Shown here in pieces: positions 20,500 to 32,839 of a stretch of 64,000 bases of DNA. Each line of letters opens with the position of its first letter. Within the stretch, counting starts at the first letter, position 1. Location: the NCBI GenBank assembly GCA_033807775.1, contig CM066317.1:9321870-9385869 (forward strand), read 5' to 3'. Origin of the DNA: Saussurea involucrata (taxonomy: Eukaryota; Streptophyta; Magnoliopsida; Asterales; Asteraceae). The notes under the pieces were generated by a model. The model did no database searches, had not been told where the DNA came from, and saw only the letters and a program-made list of their open reading frames with translations. The translations under genes and the position numbers were made by a program.

Positions 20500-21145
20500 T
20501 GGTATATAATATGCATGACAACTGTTTATTCAGATACATTTTGTATATATCAAATGTTATCTTCAACAACGACATATCAATATGGTTTTTGCATTTTTCA
20601 ACTTGATTCAATAGTTTGTATAAGTGACAATATTTTGCAAGATGGCAAGAAAAGCTAAGGGAGGTCAAGTTAATAAAATAATATATATTTTTATTATAGA
20701 GTCGAAGCTCTAGATTGGATATCTTGATGTCGTTCCAATAAAATTTGATTTAAAAATTCATGAAATAGTCTCTATTTTTATCCCGAAGAGAGAAAAGGTT
20801 AAGGCTTGATATGTGTCTGACAAGCTCAACTGGTTTTGAACCAACTTGGTCCGAAAACCAATTTAACTTGAAGCACTTGCAATGTTGTCCCAAGATGTAG
20901 AAAACCTGCAGCAACTAATTGGAAGGGTGCGACAGATCTTGGATGAAGGAGAGGTCGATAACGTCGATCGATGCTTTCACAGATTGATGGAGGGTGCGAT
21001 TGCTGAGAGAGATCAATGTCAATTGATGCTTCGTAGATCGATTGGATGAAGGATCGATGCCTCAAAAAATTGAGATGAAGGAAGGGTGCGATAACAGATC
21101 TGGGATGAAGGAGGGTGCGATAAATCGATTAGAGGGGATAAGTGA
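20500..21145. other. Intergenic region with GATCGAT/GGGTGCGAT-rich degenerate repeats
   Basis: 20500-20820 is AT-rich with nothing recognised. 20900-21140 contains repeated words GATGAAGGA, GGGTGCGA and GATCGAT in an irregular tandem pattern, directly abutting the truncation point of the P450 pseudogene. Confidence 0.5.
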
Positions 21146-22457
21146 GTGTCGTGGATAGATCGATTCAGTGGTTTGGAGGATGAAGCACATGGAGTTGCTA
21201 AAGAACTTGATGATTTTCTTGAAGGAGTTGTTGAAGAACATTCAAATAAGAGAAAAGGGATGGATATTTCTCCAAGTGATGAAGAGCAAGATTTAGTTGA
21301 CATCTTATTGGATGTACAAAGAGATAACACAACTGGCATTACTATTCACAATGATACCATTAAAGCTGTCATCTTTGGTAAGATTTCTATTTGCTTGCTT
21401 GTAGTCATATACATTATAAAGTATAATTAAGCAAATGTGCCCATATGAATAATATGTAATGTAGGTTCACATATACATCTTCAAATAGATTTTTCGGATT
21501 TTTTTCAATGATTCACGTATGAACTTTCCTTTCTTACTTTCTGCAAATATTTACTTCTTATTTGAACCAGAGTAACCCCCCTACACATATATTTATATAG
21601 TTCTGGTGGTGATCAAAGGAAAGCACCAAAAACGATTTGCTTGATACTTCACAATAGTTCATATACACTTTAAATATCATTTAATTGGTTTCAAACGTCT
21701 TCAGTTTCGCATTCGAATCATCATTTTTCTAGCTTGCAAGAGTTAAGCAATACTTAAGCTTCCAGATTGAAGGTGTTTACATTGCTTTCAAAAGGCGCTT
21801 ATAATCTGGAAACTACTAGTTGCTTGCTTGTCCATCAATCATTGCTTGCTTTGTAGAATGTGTTTGGTGGTGGAATTGATACTACATCCACAACTATAGA
21901 CTGGGCAATCAACGAGCTAGTAAACATGCACCCAAGAGTAATGAAAAAGTTGCAGCAAGAAGTGACCGAAATAGCACAAGGAAGATCAATGATTCGTGAG
22001 GAGGATTTGGAGAAGATGGAGTATCTTAAAGCAGTAATAAAGGAGACCTTAATTATGGTTACATGTTCCACTACCACTTCTTGTTCCTCGAGAATCAACA
22101 GAAGATGTCAAACTAATGAGGTACAACATTCAAGCAGGCACACAAGTGATCATCAATGCTTGGGCAATAGGAAAAGATTCTACATCATGGGAAGGATCAA
22201 TGATGTTTAGGCTAAGCAAGTCTATCGACTATAAAGGGTTTCATTTTGAGTGGCTTCCCTTTGGTGATGGTCGAAGAGGGTGCCCTGGTATTCAATTTGG
22301 TGTAGTTATTATCGAGCTTGCATTAGCAAATATCGTATACAAGTTTGATTTGGCATTGCCAAATGGAGCAAAAAATGAGGATTTGGACATGAGTGAGACA
22401 TATGGCATTGCACTCCATAGGAAGTCCTCTTTAGTGGTCAACTTAAGTGCTCGGTGA
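21146..22457 (+). pseudogene. Truncated CYP71 paralogue
   Basis: Homology to the intact P450 starts at SWIDRFSGLEDEA (equivalent to about residue 228), so the first three quarters of exon 1 are missing. The exon 1 end has an extra base (ATCTTTGGTAAG against ATCTTGGTATGA), which puts the GT donor one base off the acceptor frame. Exon 2 (from about 21857, after TTTGTAG) keeps the oxygen-binding motif (GGGIDTTS). An indel near 22050-22075 then destroys the K-helix Arg of ExxR (KETLIMVT) and shifts the frame. PERF is lost by a 12-bp deletion (FRLSKSIDY). The haem loop survives as PFGDGRRGCPG in the second frame (22116-22457). The 3' UTR is also duplicated. The copy is close to the intact gene over exon 2, indicating a local duplication now split by transposons. 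Confidence 0.92.
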
Positions 22458-22689
22458 AGTCCTAGAGTTTGGGGTTCTTGTTGCAACTATGATGTGATTT
22501 GTTGTCGATGTCATATTTTTCTCTCTTCGGTTGACATTGTTAAAAGTATTTATAAGTGTATGTTAATCCAATAAAAGTGTGGAATTTTCGAGTACGTACA
22601 TATCCGTTGTTTCGAGTTTAGACACGGTTTTATTTGTTGCTCATAGTAATTAAATAAACTATGATCGTTGATATTAAGCATATCATATA

Positions 22690-23089
22690 TGGATAATGAT
22701 GTGTTTTAAATTTATAACCGCAAGCGTACAGGTGTGGCGCATAATATACGGGCCGATCTCAGGGTGGCAATGAACTAAACACGAACTCGTTCCAGACTAT
22801 GGCCTAGCTACGAGAAATATCAATCAATGATGCTTTTATTGAAATAGACCAAAAAGAATAACGAGACATAAAAAAGAGAGCTAACAAAGATCTAATAATG
22901 CTAGTCTTGGATTTCAATTATTGTGAGTATTTGTTGTGAAAAATACTCTAACCCTCTAATCAGATGGAAAACCTTTTTGAAACAAACCCGCACCTACTTC
23001 CGTAGGATACATATTGGAAAAGAAACATTTTGATATAACAAATGATTTCCCAGCACTATTTTCATGTTACAATTACCATAGTCGTCAGC
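22690..23089. other. Unclassified repeat-like sequence, left side of Ty3 no. 1 insertion
   Basis: Contains ATAACCGCAAGCGTACAGG, a phrase I recognise from plant retroelement-derived repeats. It probably continues at 32321 after the inserted Ty3 element (TCAGC / TTAGC target site). No coding sequence seen. Confidence 0.4.
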
Positions 23090-23703
23090 TGTAACACCTC
23101 AAATTTCCATTGTAGTATTCTAATATGAATAAGGTCTATTTGTAATTTAGTCTAAGTTGTGGACTAATTGTAAATATAAACTCTAGGGTTGAATTTTCAT
23201 TTTGGCCAAAGTTTAAAGTTAATATTGAAAATTAACTTGAGGGTTTGATTAGTCATTTCTTGAAAGTTGAGATTACCTTAAGTCTGGGTAAGCAACTCAT
23301 TTGAGAAAATATCTCAGAAAGAATTTTTGGAGTCGGTCCAGAGGAAAAGCAGGGAGAGAAAGAAGAAAAGAGAAAGAGAAGAGAAATTGGACTGGGATTC
23401 TTGTGGTAAGAATCTGAATCATCTTGTGTAAAGATCTTAACCAGTTAGTAATATCAAGATTTAATCTTCTCCAGTGATTGATAATCAGAGAGAAGAAAGG
23501 ATTTGGACTTCTGGGTCAAAGTTGCAATCAGGTGAGTTCATCTCTTCATCTTAAACATTAGCAGTTGAAATTGAATCAGATATAGTATATAAATTGTCTG
23601 TATGAATTGGTAAATCTGTATGGAATTGAAATCGATCAATAAATTGTATTAAGGTGAGTTTATTGAGCAAAATTTGACGTAAATCGAATACACCGTATCG
23701 CAG

Positions 23704-24150
23704 TCCCGGTATTAGAGAACTCCGGAATTTGCGAGTTCTGGAATTGGGTATGGGATCCGGAATTGAGTTCGGTTCCGGTGAATATTAAGTCCGGAAAAAA
23801 GAAATTCCAGAAATGGAATTCGGTTCCGGCATTAAGTGGATCCGGTATTTGGGATTGGGTTCCGGTATGGTTTAAGATCCGGAATAGGAATGAATTCCGG
23901 TACATGGGCATTGAATCTAGAAAATAAAATGAATTCCGGAAATGGGCCTTGAATTATTGGGATCCGGTATTAATAAATTTCCGGAAATGGCCTTGAGTTT
24001 TTAGGATCCGGTATTTTAATTAATTTCCGGAATGGATTATGGGCCGGATCCGGTAATGTTTAATTCCGGAAGATGGGCCGGATCCGGTATTGTTTAAATT
24101 CCGGGAGATGGGCTTTTGGGTCCGGTATTAATTGGATTCCGGAAGGTTGG
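23704..24150. repeat. TCCGG-rich array in the Ty3 LTR
   Basis: More than twenty TCCGG words (ATTCCGGAA, GATCCGGTA) occur at intervals of roughly 15-30 bp. The 3' LTR has the same array (30811-31260), and arrays of the same word occur in the LTRs of the other two Ty3 elements. Each word holds a CpG within CCGG. Confidence 0.8.
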
Positions 24151-24429
24151 ATTTGATTCAGTATAGATTAATTTCAGAAATTGAGTTAGGATTCGATATG
24201 GACTTTATTTTAAAATCCAGTAGCAGTTAAGGAATCTGGTTTTAATTTAAAATCCGGTTTCAGAATATATTTCCGATTACAGTTTTCGGAGTGGAAACAG
24301 TTGGGATTAAAGATGCGATAGTTTATTTAATATTCTTAGAATTAAGAATATATTACGAGATATATCGTGATATGTTATTATACATATACGTTAGTAAGTG
24401 TAATGGATCCATAGGCACTGTTAGTATTG

Positions 24430-24665
24430 TAACGAGGAATATGCATAAAGTAATTTGTAATTACCGTTGACCTGAAATGTGGAATAGGCATAAAGTAAAT
24501 TGTAATTCTCATTTCGTAGTGTAGAAATCGGGGAATATTCATAAAGTAAGTTGAAATTCCTGATTTCTATGGGAAGGTAAGAGATAGGCATAAAGTAAAT
24601 TGTAGTCTCTACTTCTACTCCAAGAAACAGGCATAAAGTAACTTGTAATTTCTTGGACATGAGCG
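24430..24665. repeat. Tandem ~50-bp repeat in the Ty3 LTR (about 5 units)
   Basis: Units share GGCATAAAGTAAATTGTAAT with variable spacers. The 3' LTR copy lies at about 31540-31760. An equivalent block (inverse, GAAATTGCAATGTACACTTG) lies in the LTR of Ty3 no. 3 near 57960-58280. Confidence 0.75.
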
Positions 24666-25218
24666 ATGATCTAGAATCAGCAATGATTCGTAGTAGGCTC
24701 TCGAATATGATGTTATGACTTTCTGAATGTCAGTCATACTCATGGGATCGGGTATGTTCCCGTCATTATGAGACGAGTATGAGTACGGTAAGAATGATGG
24801 CAAACCAGGTTTGTTTATATGCTTTGGATATTTTAGTTTTCAAAGCTGTTAATGTTTAATTTGAATTTGGATGTTCTCACTAGGCGTAAGCCTAATCGTT
24901 CAAATTAAATTTTCTTACCAGGTACAAACTCAGGGAAGTAATGGGAAGTGGACAAGTGCTTTTGAGTATTCGACTTTTGAGGATAAGTGGAGGAATTAGC
25001 TGATGTGAGGAGTTTTGGATGAATTGCTTAGATAACCACTTTAATCTAATTATAGTTGACATGATTAGATTAATAGGTTATTTAAAGAATTCGATATGTG
25101 TAAATATGAACCCTCATAGTAATTCTCTGCTTATATATATAAAGGTTTTGATGATATTCTGATATACCTTGTGAAATTTTAAGGTTCAAATTGGCCCTGT
25201 TTTTAGGGTGTTACAATA

Positions 25219-25230
25219 TGGTATCAGAGC
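25219..25230 (+). other. Primer-binding site of Ty3 no. 1 (initiator tRNA-Met)
   Basis: TGGTATCAGAGC three bases after the 5' LTR. Confidence 0.9.
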
Positions 25231-25556
25231 AGAAGTTTAAGCGAACTAGGTATGATAATGAGATACCTAGACTTAAGCTGTGATGAATTAAGTTATGATT
25301 CGTGAGATATGGGTAGAAGTACTAAGACGGGATAGTCTTAGAGTCGAAGGAAATACGTGAATAAAGCACTGTAACGAGGATACTCATGTATATTATGTTC
25401 ACAATTTCAATTAGCTACTGTCATTATGAATATATTGTTACACAAGCATACTTGTTTCTAAATTGTTACAGTGACTAATGAACGATAAAGTACATTTCGT
25501 GTGTTTGGGTACGTGTAACCATTTCTTATGGTTAATTCTTTGTGTTAATCGGAACG

Positions 25557-26880
25557 ATGGTGAATTCGCCAACAAGATCCCCTAATTCTTCGGAAGATAG
25601 GGAAGTAATTGATTGGGGGTTGAAGAGACAACCTGGAACGGGCGGAACACATGAAAGTCCGCCGAGGCCACCTCTAATAGGAGGATTGGAAAGTCAAACA
25701 TAAAGAACGAGTACCGGTACCTCTAATCCGGTGACAACTAAGTCTACAATGGAATCTCGCATGGTGGAGAATATGATGTGAATGATGAATACAACAATGG
25801 CACAACAATCAGAGATGTTCATGAAAGCGTTGAATGACCAAATTATTGAGCTACGACGAATGGAGACGGATACTGGTGTAGTAAATCCGCTTCATAATCC
25901 TGTAGTGAATGTAAACAAGAGAATGGAGAGAGTTTGCTCATATAAAACATTTCTGAGTTGTAAACCGCCAGAGTTTACTGGAGCTGACAATCCAGTAGCA
26001 TGTATGAACTGGCTTAGAGAGATGGAACAAGCATTTCGAGCTTGTGAATGTGACGAAGAATCGAAGGTCAGGTTCGGTTCTCAAATGTTACGAGGTAACG
26101 CTTTGACTTGGTGGAATATCGTAACATCAACCGTGACGGCTTCGCTCTTGGCTGTTATGACGTGGGAGTCTTTTAAGAAAAAGATTCTGGAAGAGTATTG
26201 TAATGAAAACGAAATAGATAGAATTGAAGAAGAGTTTCGGACTCTTAAGAAGGGTACTTCGTCTGTTCGGAAGTACACTGAATCCTTTAGGGAAAAGCTG
26301 AACTTAGTGGGGCTTGTGGCTCCAACCGAGAAGGAAAAGATTAAAGCCTATCTGAAGGGCTTACCGGCTGACATGATGTCGAGGGTGCGGAACTCTAAAG
26401 CTTCGACGTTGAGGGAGATGATCGAAGAAGCCAAAGTTATAGAGGAGGTTTATGCCAAAGACAAGGAAGAAAAGATACAAGGGGGATAGAAACGAAAATG
26501 GGAAGGCCGATCGGAGTCTTCTTAGAAATCCAAATCGTTTGGCAAGAGTGTTCGATATGAGTCTCGCCGAGAACCAAATTGGTGCCAGAAATGTCAAAGT
26601 AAGCATTTTGGCCAGTGCCGGGTAGTCGGTAGTGAATGTTTCAAATGTGGGAAGTCTGGTCATCAAGCAGCAAGCTGTCCTATTCAAGGGTTAATCTGTT
26701 TTGAATGTAAACAACCCGGTCACATCCGAAGAGACTGCCCAAAGCTAAAGAAGGGTGGAGATCAGGGAAAGAAATCAAACGCTCCTAAACCAACGGCCCG
26801 GGCATTTCATATGACGGCGGAAGAGGCGAAGGAGTCTAAAGACGTTGTTTCTAGTACTTTTCTCGTAAATTATATTCCTG
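25557..26880 (+). pseudogene. Ty3 no. 1 gag with zinc knuckles
   Basis: ATG at 25557. The same frame continues to 26880 but is interrupted by TAA near 25698, TGA at 25779-25781, TAG at 26487-26489 and TAG near 26523. The segment from 25782 shows the retrotransposon gag core (KPPEFTGADNPVACMNWLREME ... LTWWNIV; SVRKYTESFREKLNLV). After 26580 there are CCHC-type knuckles (CFKCGKSGHQAASC and CFECKQPGHIRRDC) preceded by a CQKCQSKHFGQC half-motif. Capsid/nucleocapsid protein in a working element; here inactive. Confidence 0.85.
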
Positions 26881-29800
26881 CATGAATTTTATTTGATTGT
26901 TGCGCCAATTTGTCGCTTGTGTCCAAATCGCTCTATCACAAGTTAGCTATGTCTGTCACTACCTTGGAAGATGCCTTAGTAGTTGAGATAGCTAACAGAG
27001 GTCAAGTCTTGGTTCGTGAAAGACTTGAGGGTTGCTTGATTTTGTTTGGGGGAAAGAAATTTCCGATTGACTTGTTGTTGATGGAGATTGGAGGGTTTGA
27101 TGTAATTGTAGGTATGGATTGGCTGACAATCAACTACGCAAAAATTCTTTGTGCAAAGAAATTAATTAGGATTCCGATGGCTGATATCAATGATGTATTC
27201 ATCTTTGGGGAAAAGAGAAAAGGGGAAGTTCCGTTAATTTCTGTTGCAAAAGCGCGTAAGTGTCTGGTAAAAGGATGTTCATCCTATCTAGCGTATGTTC
27301 TAGATGTGAGGGCAGAAAATAAACAGGTGGAAGACATTAAGGTAGTACGTGAATTCCCGGGGGTATTTCCCGATGATCTTCCAGGTCTACCGTCTGAACG
27401 ACAAGTAGAGTTTCGAATTGATCTTGTCCCTAATCGGCACCGATAGCGCGTGCACCGTATCATTTAGCGCCTGCCGAAATGAAAGAGATGATGTCTCAGC
27501 TGCAAGAGCTGCTGGATAATGGATTTGTTAGACCAAGTTCTTCTCCTTGGGGAGCTCCGGTATTGTTTGTTAAGAAAAAGGATGGCACTATGAGAATGTG
27601 CATTGACTATAGGGAGCTGAATAAGGTGACTATTAAGAACAAGTATCTGCTTCCAAGGATTGATGATTTGTTTGATCAACTCCAAGGTGCAGGATGCTTT
27701 TCAAAGATTGATCTGAGGTTGGGATATCATCAAGTTCGAGTAAGAGATGAATATATTCCCAAGACGGCGTTCAGAACAAGGTATGGGCATTATGAATTTC
27801 TTGTAATGCCATTCGGGTTGACAAACGCTCCAGCCGTGTTCATGGATTTGATTAACAGGGTATGCCGACCATTCTTAGACAAGTCTGTCATCGTGTTCAT
27901 TGATGACATTCTTGTTTATTCAAAGAATGAAGACGATCATGAATGCCATCTTCGTGAAGTCTTAGAAGTTCTGAGGAAGGAGAAATTGTACGCAAAATTT
28001 TCAAAGTGTGAATTTTGGTTAAAAGAAGTACAACTTCTAGGGCATGTGATTACTTCGGAAGGAGTCAAAGTAGATCCGGCAAAGATAGAAGCAATGACGA
28101 ACTGGGAAGCACCAAAAAGCGCGTCTGAAATAAGGAGTTTCTTAGGTCTAGCGGTTACTACCGGAGATTTATCAAAGACTTTTCAAAGATTGCTTCTGCT
28201 TTGACCATGTTGACTCGGAAGAATGTAAAGTTTATATGGACTGAAAAGTAAGAGTCAACTTTCAGAACATTACGTCAGAAGCTGTGTAAAGCTCCTATTC
28301 TTGCACTACCGGAAGGAACGGAAGATTTGGTCGTGTATAGTGACGTGTCAAAGATGGGTTTAGGGTGTGTGTTGATGCAACGTGGCAAGGTGATTGCTTA
28401 CGCATCAAGACAACTCAAAGAACATGAGAATAATTATCCTACCCATGATTTAGAACTTGCAGCGGTAGTGTTTGCTTTGAAGCTGTGGCGACATTATCTG
28501 TATGGAACGAAGTGCACACTTTACACTGATCATAAGAGCTTGAAGCATGTCTTTGATCAGAAGAAGTTGAATACGAGGCAGCGGCGTTGGTTAGAACTAC
28601 TTAAAGATTATGATTGTGAATTGCATTACCATCCCGGTAAAGCAAATGTTGTTGTTGATGCTTTAAGTAGAAAAGAGTATAGTGGGTGCTTGAAACCGAC
28701 TAACGCCGGAATTGATGTGACATCAAGTTTGATCGAAAGAATAAAAGCTGCTCAAGTGGAAGCTTTATTGGAAGAAAATTTGAAAGATGAAGTTATGATT
28801 AAACAGCGGCTTCAACTGACTGAAGATAGTCGTGGAGTCAAACTGTTCCTGGGCCGTGTTTGGGTGCCAAAGGTGGGAGGAAATCGGGAGTTAATTCTCG
28901 AAGATGCCCACAAGTCTAAGTATTTTATACATCTTGGGAGTACTAAGATGTATAGGGATCTGAAGTTACACTATTGGTGGCCAGCTATGAAATTAGATGT
29001 GGCACGAATAGTAGAAAGGTGTGTGACATGTTCGTTAGTAAAGGCTGAACATCAAAGGCCCTACGGAAGTTTACAATATTTGGAGATTCTGGAATGGAAA
29101 TGGGAGAAGATTACCATGGATTTTGTGACGAAGTTACCAAGAACGTCAAAGGGTAACAATACTATATGGGTAATCGTGGATCGGTTGACCAAGAGTGCTC
29201 ACTTTCTGGCAATGAGAGAAGCTTCGCCAATTGATAAGTTAGCCAAGCTTTATATTGATGAAGTGGTGTCGAGGCATGGTATTCCAGTATCTATAGTTTC
29301 TGATCGTGACAGTCGGTTTACTTCAAGGTTTTGGCAATCACTACAAGAAAAACTGGGTACACGAGTAAATTTGAGCACTGCATACCATCCTCAAACGGAC
29401 GGGCAAAGTGAAAGAACCATTTAGACTTTGGAAGATATGCTCAGGTTGTGTGTGTTAGACTTTGGAGGTAACTGGGATACGCATTTACCTTTGCTAGAAT
29501 TTGCGTATAACAATAGTTATCATTCCAGTATTGGACGAGCACCTTTCGAAGCTTTGTATGGGCGGAAATGTAGAACTCCGGTATGTTGGTTAGAAGTTGG
29601 AGAAAAGCAATTTGCTGGTCCTGAACTTGTTCAACAAACGACTGATAAAGTGAAAGAGGTTCGGAAACATATGAAAGAGGCTCAAGATCGACAAAAGAGT
29701 TATGCCGATCCGAAAAGAAGGTTGAAAGAGTTCCAAGTTGGGGAGCGTGTAATGCTTAAATCCCCGTGGAAAGGTGTTATAAGGTTTGGTAAACGTCGAA

Positions 29801-30159
29801 AGTTGAGTCCTCGTTTTCTAGGACCTTTCACTATAACTAAGAGAGTTGGATTTCAAGCTTATCAATTGGATCTTCCACCTGAATTGGAAGGGATCCACAA
29901 TACCTTTCATATCTGTTATCTTCGAAAATGTTTAGCCGAAGAGAATGATGTAATTCCACTTACTGACGTGAGAGTGGATGAGAAGAGCCGTTGTGTGGAA
30001 GAACCGGAGGAGATCTTAGAGAGATCGGTTAAGAAGTTACGTCACATGGATGTGGTTATGTTAAAAGTACAATGGAAACATCACCAAGGTGCTAACGTGA
30101 CATTAGAAGCTGAAGAGGATATGAAGATTAGATATCCTCATCTTTTTACCCATCTTTGA
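26881..30159 (+). pseudogene. Ty3 no. 1 pol: PR, RT, RNase H, IN, chromodomain-like tail
   Basis: The protease segment has a TGA near 26883, and its active-site triplet DSG reads DCC (LFDCCANLS). A one-base loss near 27433 shifts the frame before RT (27479-28204: FVRPSSSPWGAPVLF, IDYRELNK, VFIDDILVYS). A second one-base loss near 28153 precedes RNase H (28327 on: VVYSDVSKMGLGCVLMQ, YTDHKSLKHVF). A TAA lies near 28249. Integrase has the HHCC-type region (WWPAMKLDVARIVERCVTC) and the D-D-E residues (ITMDFVTK, VSDRDSRF, DGQSERTI). A TAG at 29422-29424 interrupts it. The C-terminal tail (29428-30159) resembles a chromodomain, which in chromoviruses guides integration to heterochromatin. Six or more lesions make it non-functional. 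Confidence 0.9.
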
Positions 30160-30180
30160 TTTCGGAAACGAAATCATTTT

Positions 30181-30195
30181 CAAGTTGGGGAGAAT
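30181..30195 (+). other. Polypurine tract of Ty3 no. 1
   Basis: CAAGTTGGGGAGAAT directly before the 3' LTR. Nearly the same tract (inverse) borders the LTR of Ty3 no. 3 at 59650-59664. Confidence 0.75.
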
Positions 30196-32320
30196 TGTAA
30201 CACCTCGAATTTCCATTGTAGTATTCTAATATGAATAAGGTCTATTTGTAATTTAGTCTAAGTTGTGGACTAATTGTAAATATAAACTCCAGGGTTGAAT
30301 TTGCATTTTGGCCAAAGTTAAAAGTTAATATTGAAAATTAACTTGAGGGTTTGATTAGTCATTTCTTGAAAGTTGAGATTACCTTACGTCTGGGTAAGCA
30401 ACTCATTTGAAAAAATATCTCAAAAAGAATTTTTGGAGTCGGTCCAGAGGAAAAGCAGGGAGAGAAAGAAGAAAAGAGAAAGAGAAGAGAAATTGGACTG
30501 GGATTCTTGTGGTAAGAATCTGAATCATCTTGTGTAAATTTCTTAACCAGTTAGTAATATCAAGATTGAATCTTCTCCAGTGATTGATAATCAGAGAGAA
30601 GAAAGGATTTGGACTTCTGGGTCAAAGTTGCAATCGGGTGAGTTCATCTCTTCATCTTAAACATTAGCAGTTGAAATTGAACCAGATATAGTATATAAAT
30701 TGTCTGTATGAATTGGTAAATCTGTACGGAATTGAAATCGATCAATAAATTGTATTAAGGTGAGTTTATTGAGCAAAATTTGACGTAAATCGAATACACC
30801 GTATTGCAGTCCCGGTATTAGAGAATTCCGGAATTTGCGAGTTCTGGAATTGGGTATGGGATCCGGAACAAGTTGAGTTCCGGTGAATATTAATTCCGGA
30901 AAAAGGAAATTCCGGAAGTGGAATTTGGTTCTGGTATTAAGTGGATCCGGTATTTGGGATTGGGTTCCGGTATGGTTTAAGATCCGGAATAGGAATGAAT
31001 TCCGGTACATGGGCTTTGAATCCGGAAAATAAAATGAATTCCGGAAATGGGCCTTGAATTATTGGGATCCGATATTAATAAATTTCCGAAAGTGGCCTTG
31101 AGTTTTTAGGATCCGGTATTTTAATTAATTTCCGGAATGGATTATGGGCCGGATCCGGTAATGTTTAATTCCGGAAGATGGGTCGGATCCGGTATTGTTT
31201 AAATTCCGGGAGATGGGCTTTTAGGTCCGGTATTAATTGGATTCCGGAAGGTTGGATTTGATTCAGTATAGATTAATTTCAGAAATTGAGTTAGGATTCG
31301 ATATGGACTTTATTTTAAAATCCAGTAGCAGTTAAGGAATCTGGTTTTAATTTAAAATCTGGTTTCGGAATATTTTTCCGATTTCAGTTTTCGGAGTGGA
31401 AACAGTTGGGATTAAAGATGTGATAGTTTATTTAATATTCTTAGAATTAAGAATATATTACGAGATATAGCGTGATATGTTATTATACATATACGTTAGT
31501 AAGTGTAATGGATCCATAGGCACTGTTAGTATTGTAACGAGGAATAGGCATAAAGTAATTTGTAATTCCCGTTGACCTGAAATGTGGAATAGGCATAAAG
31601 TAAATTGTAATTCTCATTTCGTAGTGTAGAAATCGAGGAATAGGCATAAAGTAAGTTGAAATTCTTGATTTCTATGGGAAGGTAAGAGATAGGCATAAAG
31701 TAAATTGTAATCTCTACTTTTACTCTAAGAAATAGGCATAAAGTAACTTGTAATTTCTTGGACATGAACGATGATCTAAAATCAACAATGATTGGTAGTA
31801 GGCTCTCGAATATGATGTTATGACTTTCTGAATGTTAGTCATACTCATGGGATCGGGTATGTTCCCGTCATTATGAGACGAGTATGAGTACGGTAAGAAT
31901 GGTGGCAAACCAGGTTTGTTTATATGCTTTGGATATTTGAGTTTTCAAAGCTGTTAATGTTTAATTTGAATTTGGATGTTCTCACTAGGCGTAAGCCTAA
32001 TCGTTCAAATTAAATTTTCTTACCAGGTACAAGCTCAGGGAAGTAATGGGAAGTGGACGAGTGCTTTTCAGTATTCGACTTTTGAGGATAAGCGGAGGAA
32101 TTAGCTGATGTGAGGAGTTTTGGATGAATTGCTTAGATAACCACTTTAATCTAATTATAGTTGACATGATTAGATTAATAGGTTATTTAGAGAATTCGAT
32201 ATGTGTAAATATGAACCCTCATAGTAATTCTCTGCTTATATATATAAAGGTTTTGATGATATTCTGATATACCTTGTGAAATTTTAAGGTTCAAATTGGC
32301 CCTGTTTTTAGGGTGTTACA
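30196..32320 (+). repeat. 3' LTR of Ty3 no. 1 (2,125 bp)
   Basis: Second copy of 23090-25215, TGTAACACCTC ... GGTGTTACA, with scattered substitutions. Confidence 0.92.
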
Positions 32321-32832
32321 TTAGCCAATTCGGTCTAAGTCAAGAATCAAACTTTAGTTCATATTCTCGATGATGGGTCTCCACCAAAAATAATTCCTAC
32401 TCAATACAAATTTTAGACTGTAATAACAGTGAGTAAGATCGAATCTACAAGGATTGGTTAGACTTGTTTCCTATGCTAAAAATAGAAATTAAATTAAAAG
32501 TGGAAGGTTAGATGTGGAGATTAAAGTATTGCACAAGTAAATAAGCAAATAAAGATGTAGGAAAAATTTAACATTGAGAAAGTATCCAACAATCAAATTA
32601 ATATGGAATCGATCCAGCTCGTTGATCATTGCACAAAAGATTTATTCAAAGCTTTCCAAATTTATTATAGTATGTAATTGGTACGACCAAATAACCTATT
32701 TCTTCTTAATTTCTTGAATTTTAAAACAATTACGAATCATGAAACTTTAACTAGCAAGTTACCGAACCAATTCGACCTTTGTCCCTTTATATTGACCTCT
32801 CTCCAGACCTGGATCACTCTCCTTTTTAGAAA
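32321..32832. other. Unclassified repeat-like sequence, right side of Ty3 no. 1 insertion
   Basis: Contains GATCGAATCTACAAGGATTGG in a non-coding context, typical of old retroelement-derived DNA. It is probably continuous with 22690-23089 before the insertion. Confidence 0.4.
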
Positions 32833-32839
32833 TAGATAT

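Larger units (their letters stand above)
23090..25215 (+). repeat. 5' LTR of Ty3 no. 1 (2,126 bp)
   Basis: TGTAACACCTC ... GGTGTTACA. Contains the TCCGGA/TCCGGT array (about 23704-24150) and tandem GGCATAAAGTAA units (about 24430-24660). Confidence 0.92.
23090..32320 (+). mobile_element. Ty3 retrotransposon no. 1 (chromovirus, Tekay/Del-like), complete but decayed
   Basis: A 9.2-kb element with LTRs 23090-25215 and 30196-32320, a tRNA-Met PBS, a gag-pol region in the order gag, PR, RT, RNase H, IN, chromodomain-like tail, and a PPT. The Ty3 domain order and the C-terminal tail (VQWKHHQGANVTLEAEEDMK) point to a chromovirus of the Tekay/Del branch. The LTRs differ at roughly 2-3% of sites by eye. 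Target-site repeats are TCAGC and TTAGC (one mismatch). Many stops and two frameshifts rule out autonomy. Confidence 0.9.
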
